64,000 nt of DNA from contig JAIQFK010000010.1 of the NCBI GenBank assembly GCA_020073305.1, forward strand, positions 62,001 through 126,000, written 5' to 3'. The position numbers were made by a program, and so were the translations under genes. Under the pieces are notes generated by a model, which made no database searches, had not been told where the DNA came from, and saw nothing but the letters and a program-made list of their open reading frames with translations. Numbering within the stretch: position 1 is the stretch's first letter; every line of letters begins with the position of its first letter. The DNA is from Terriglobia bacterium (lineage in GTDB: Bacteria > Acidobacteriota > Terriglobia > Bryobacterales > Bryobacteraceae). Of the stretch, positions 63,206-64,000 are shown in pieces.

Positions 63206-64000
63206 TTACTTCATCGCGACGGCCCGCAGCTTGGCGCTGCGTGACGCCGGGTTTTCCTGAATTTCTTTTTCTGAAGGCGTCACTGGATGCTTCGTCAGTA
63301 CTTCGGCGCGCCCTTCTCGCCCCCAAATCCGGAACTTCTCTTTGACTTTCCTGTCTTCGAGCGACATGAAAGAGATGATGACGATCCTGCCTCCGGCCGC
63401 GGTCAGGCCGGGCGCCACTTCGAGCAAGCGGTCTAACTCCCCCTGCTCGTCGTTGACCACCATCCGCAGCGCCATGAATGTGCGCGTCGCGGGATGCAGG
63501 CGGCCCGTCCGGGGCACGGCCCGCTCCACTACACCGGCCAGGTGCAGTGTGCTCCGTATGGGCCGCGCCCGAACGATTGCTCTGGCTATCTTCCGCGCCC
63601 TCCTTTCTTCGCCGAGTTGGTAGATCCAATCGGCGATTGCCTTTTCGGCGGCACAATTGACCAGCTCGCCCGCCGTCATGCGCTGGCTTTGGTCCATTCG
63701 CATATCCAGCGGGCCATCGGTCAAGATCGAGAAACCCCTGTGCGCTTCGGTCAACTGATAGCGGCTCACTCCCAGGTCCGCAATCAGGCCGTTCACTTTG
63801 CCGGCGCCATGCTTCCGCAGCGCTTCTTTTAAATTCGAAAATGTTCCGTGATGAAAATGAATGCGATCCGCGAATTCCACCGTGTTGGCGCGCGCAAACT
63901 CCAGCGACTCCGTGTCGCGGTCGTTCGCGAGGACAAAGCCCGTGGTCAGCCGCCGCGCGATCTCTCGCGTATGCCCGCCAAGCCCCGTGGTGGCGTCCAG
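63206..64000 (-). CDS. rsmH: 16S rRNA m4C1402 methyltransferase RsmH (MraW), 5' end cut by window
   Basis: The last 264 codons of RsmH, which methylates N4 of C1402 in the 30S P site using SAM. The visible part begins just inside the SAM-binding motif (LDATTGLGGHTREIA), then IADLGVSRYQL, the substrate-binding DMRMDQSQRMTAGELVN and FHSLEDR-like FMSLEDRKVKEKF. A reading frame that begins at an internal ATG (63880) would miss the SAM motif; the frame runs open to the window end, so the true start lies outside. It is the first dcw gene seen here; mraZ may precede it. Confidence 0.95.
   Translation of the reverse strand: MDATTGLGGHTREIARRLTTGFVLANDRDTESLEFARANTVEFADRIHFHHGTFSNLKEALRKHGAGKVNGLIADLGVSRYQLTEAHRGFSILTDGPLDMRMDQSQRMTAGELVNCAAEKAIADWIYQLGEERRARKIARAIVRARPIRSTLHLAGVVERAVPRTGRLHPATRTFMALRMVVNDEQGELDRLLEVAPGLTAAGGRIVIISFMSLEDRKVKEKFRIWGREGRAEVLTKHPVTPSEKEIQENPASRSAKLRAVAMK

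Overview
This 64 kb window is a high-GC (about 60 percent) chromosomal segment that I infer comes from an Acidobacteriota genome, probably of the Solibacter/Bryobacter type. The reasons are: a complete ADOP-type MacB/FtsX permease and a decayed copy of another, which belong to an expanded acidobacterial family; several Tat-exported Gfo/Idh/MocA oxidoreductases and a Tat-exported amidohydrolase; lipopolysaccharide genes (a fused waaA-lpxK), so a Gram-negative envelope; and a MurE with the DNPR motif, so a meso-diaminopimelate type peptidoglycan. No rRNA, tRNA, CRISPR array or prophage was seen.

Layout. 1-3.5 kb (minus): truncated Tat amidohydrolase, alpha/beta hydrolase, Tat Gfo/Idh oxidoreductase, remnant of an ADOP permease. 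3.7-8.2 kb (plus): small membrane protein, two-domain GNAT, MazEF-like toxin-antitoxin pair with a candidate operator, DUF418 fragment, large secreted alpha/beta hydrolase. 8.2-11.2 kb: single-polypeptide WaaA-LpxK fusion (minus) and a divergent secreted protein of unknown function. 11.5-16 kb (plus): an unusual zinc-finger/transmembrane/lectin-like protein and a cytosolic TPR protein, closed by a strong terminator. 16.2-17.7 kb: low-GC HEPN-like gene divergent from a ribbon-helix-helix gene plus a small partner. 17.8-24.2 kb: secreted (alpha/alpha)6-barrel glycosidase, ADOP permease, FAD-linked oxidase. 24.3-32.4 kb (minus): a large BTAD/AAA/TPR regulator, then tnaA and the tight modB-modC-fmdE-thiE run, and a small secreted protein. 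32.5-38 kb (plus): orphan purS, second Gfo/Idh oxidoreductase, fused GltD-like/FNR-like flavoprotein, and a lower-GC radical SAM gene. 38.1-43.4 kb (minus): malic enzyme, cytochrome c, two SHOCT lipoproteins. 43.5-47.6 kb (plus): ABM monooxygenase, cupin, glmS, yjbQ, Tat aldo/keto reductase. 47.7-48.25 kb: a RAYT transposase gene between two inverted REP hairpins. 48.3-64 kb (minus): the dcw division/cell-wall cluster, transcribed rsmH-ftsL-ftsI-murE-murF-mraY-murD-ftsW-murG-murC-ftsQ-ftsA-ftsZ.

How it works together. The dcw genes supply the cytoplasmic and lipid-linked steps of peptidoglycan synthesis (MurC-F, MraY, MurG), the septal synthase pair (FtsW/FtsI) and the divisome core (FtsL, FtsQ, FtsA, FtsZ). 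glmS feeds the same amino-sugar pool and waaA-lpxK builds the lipid A core. murB and ddl are not in the cluster. A sigma70-like promoter before murC, with no Shine-Dalgarno, suggests that murC-ftsQAZ can be expressed separately. Several genes here have a TANAAT box only 5-11 bases before the start codon, which hints at leaderless transcription.

The observations most worth following up are the WaaA-LpxK fusion, the RAYT gene bracketed by its own REP hairpins, the zinc-finger/TM/lectin protein with its TPR neighbour, the RHH plus small-protein pair next to a HEPN-like gene, the SHOCT-repeat lipoproteins, and a 7-bp tandem repeat of Shine-Dalgarno-like units that fills the mraY-murD junction.
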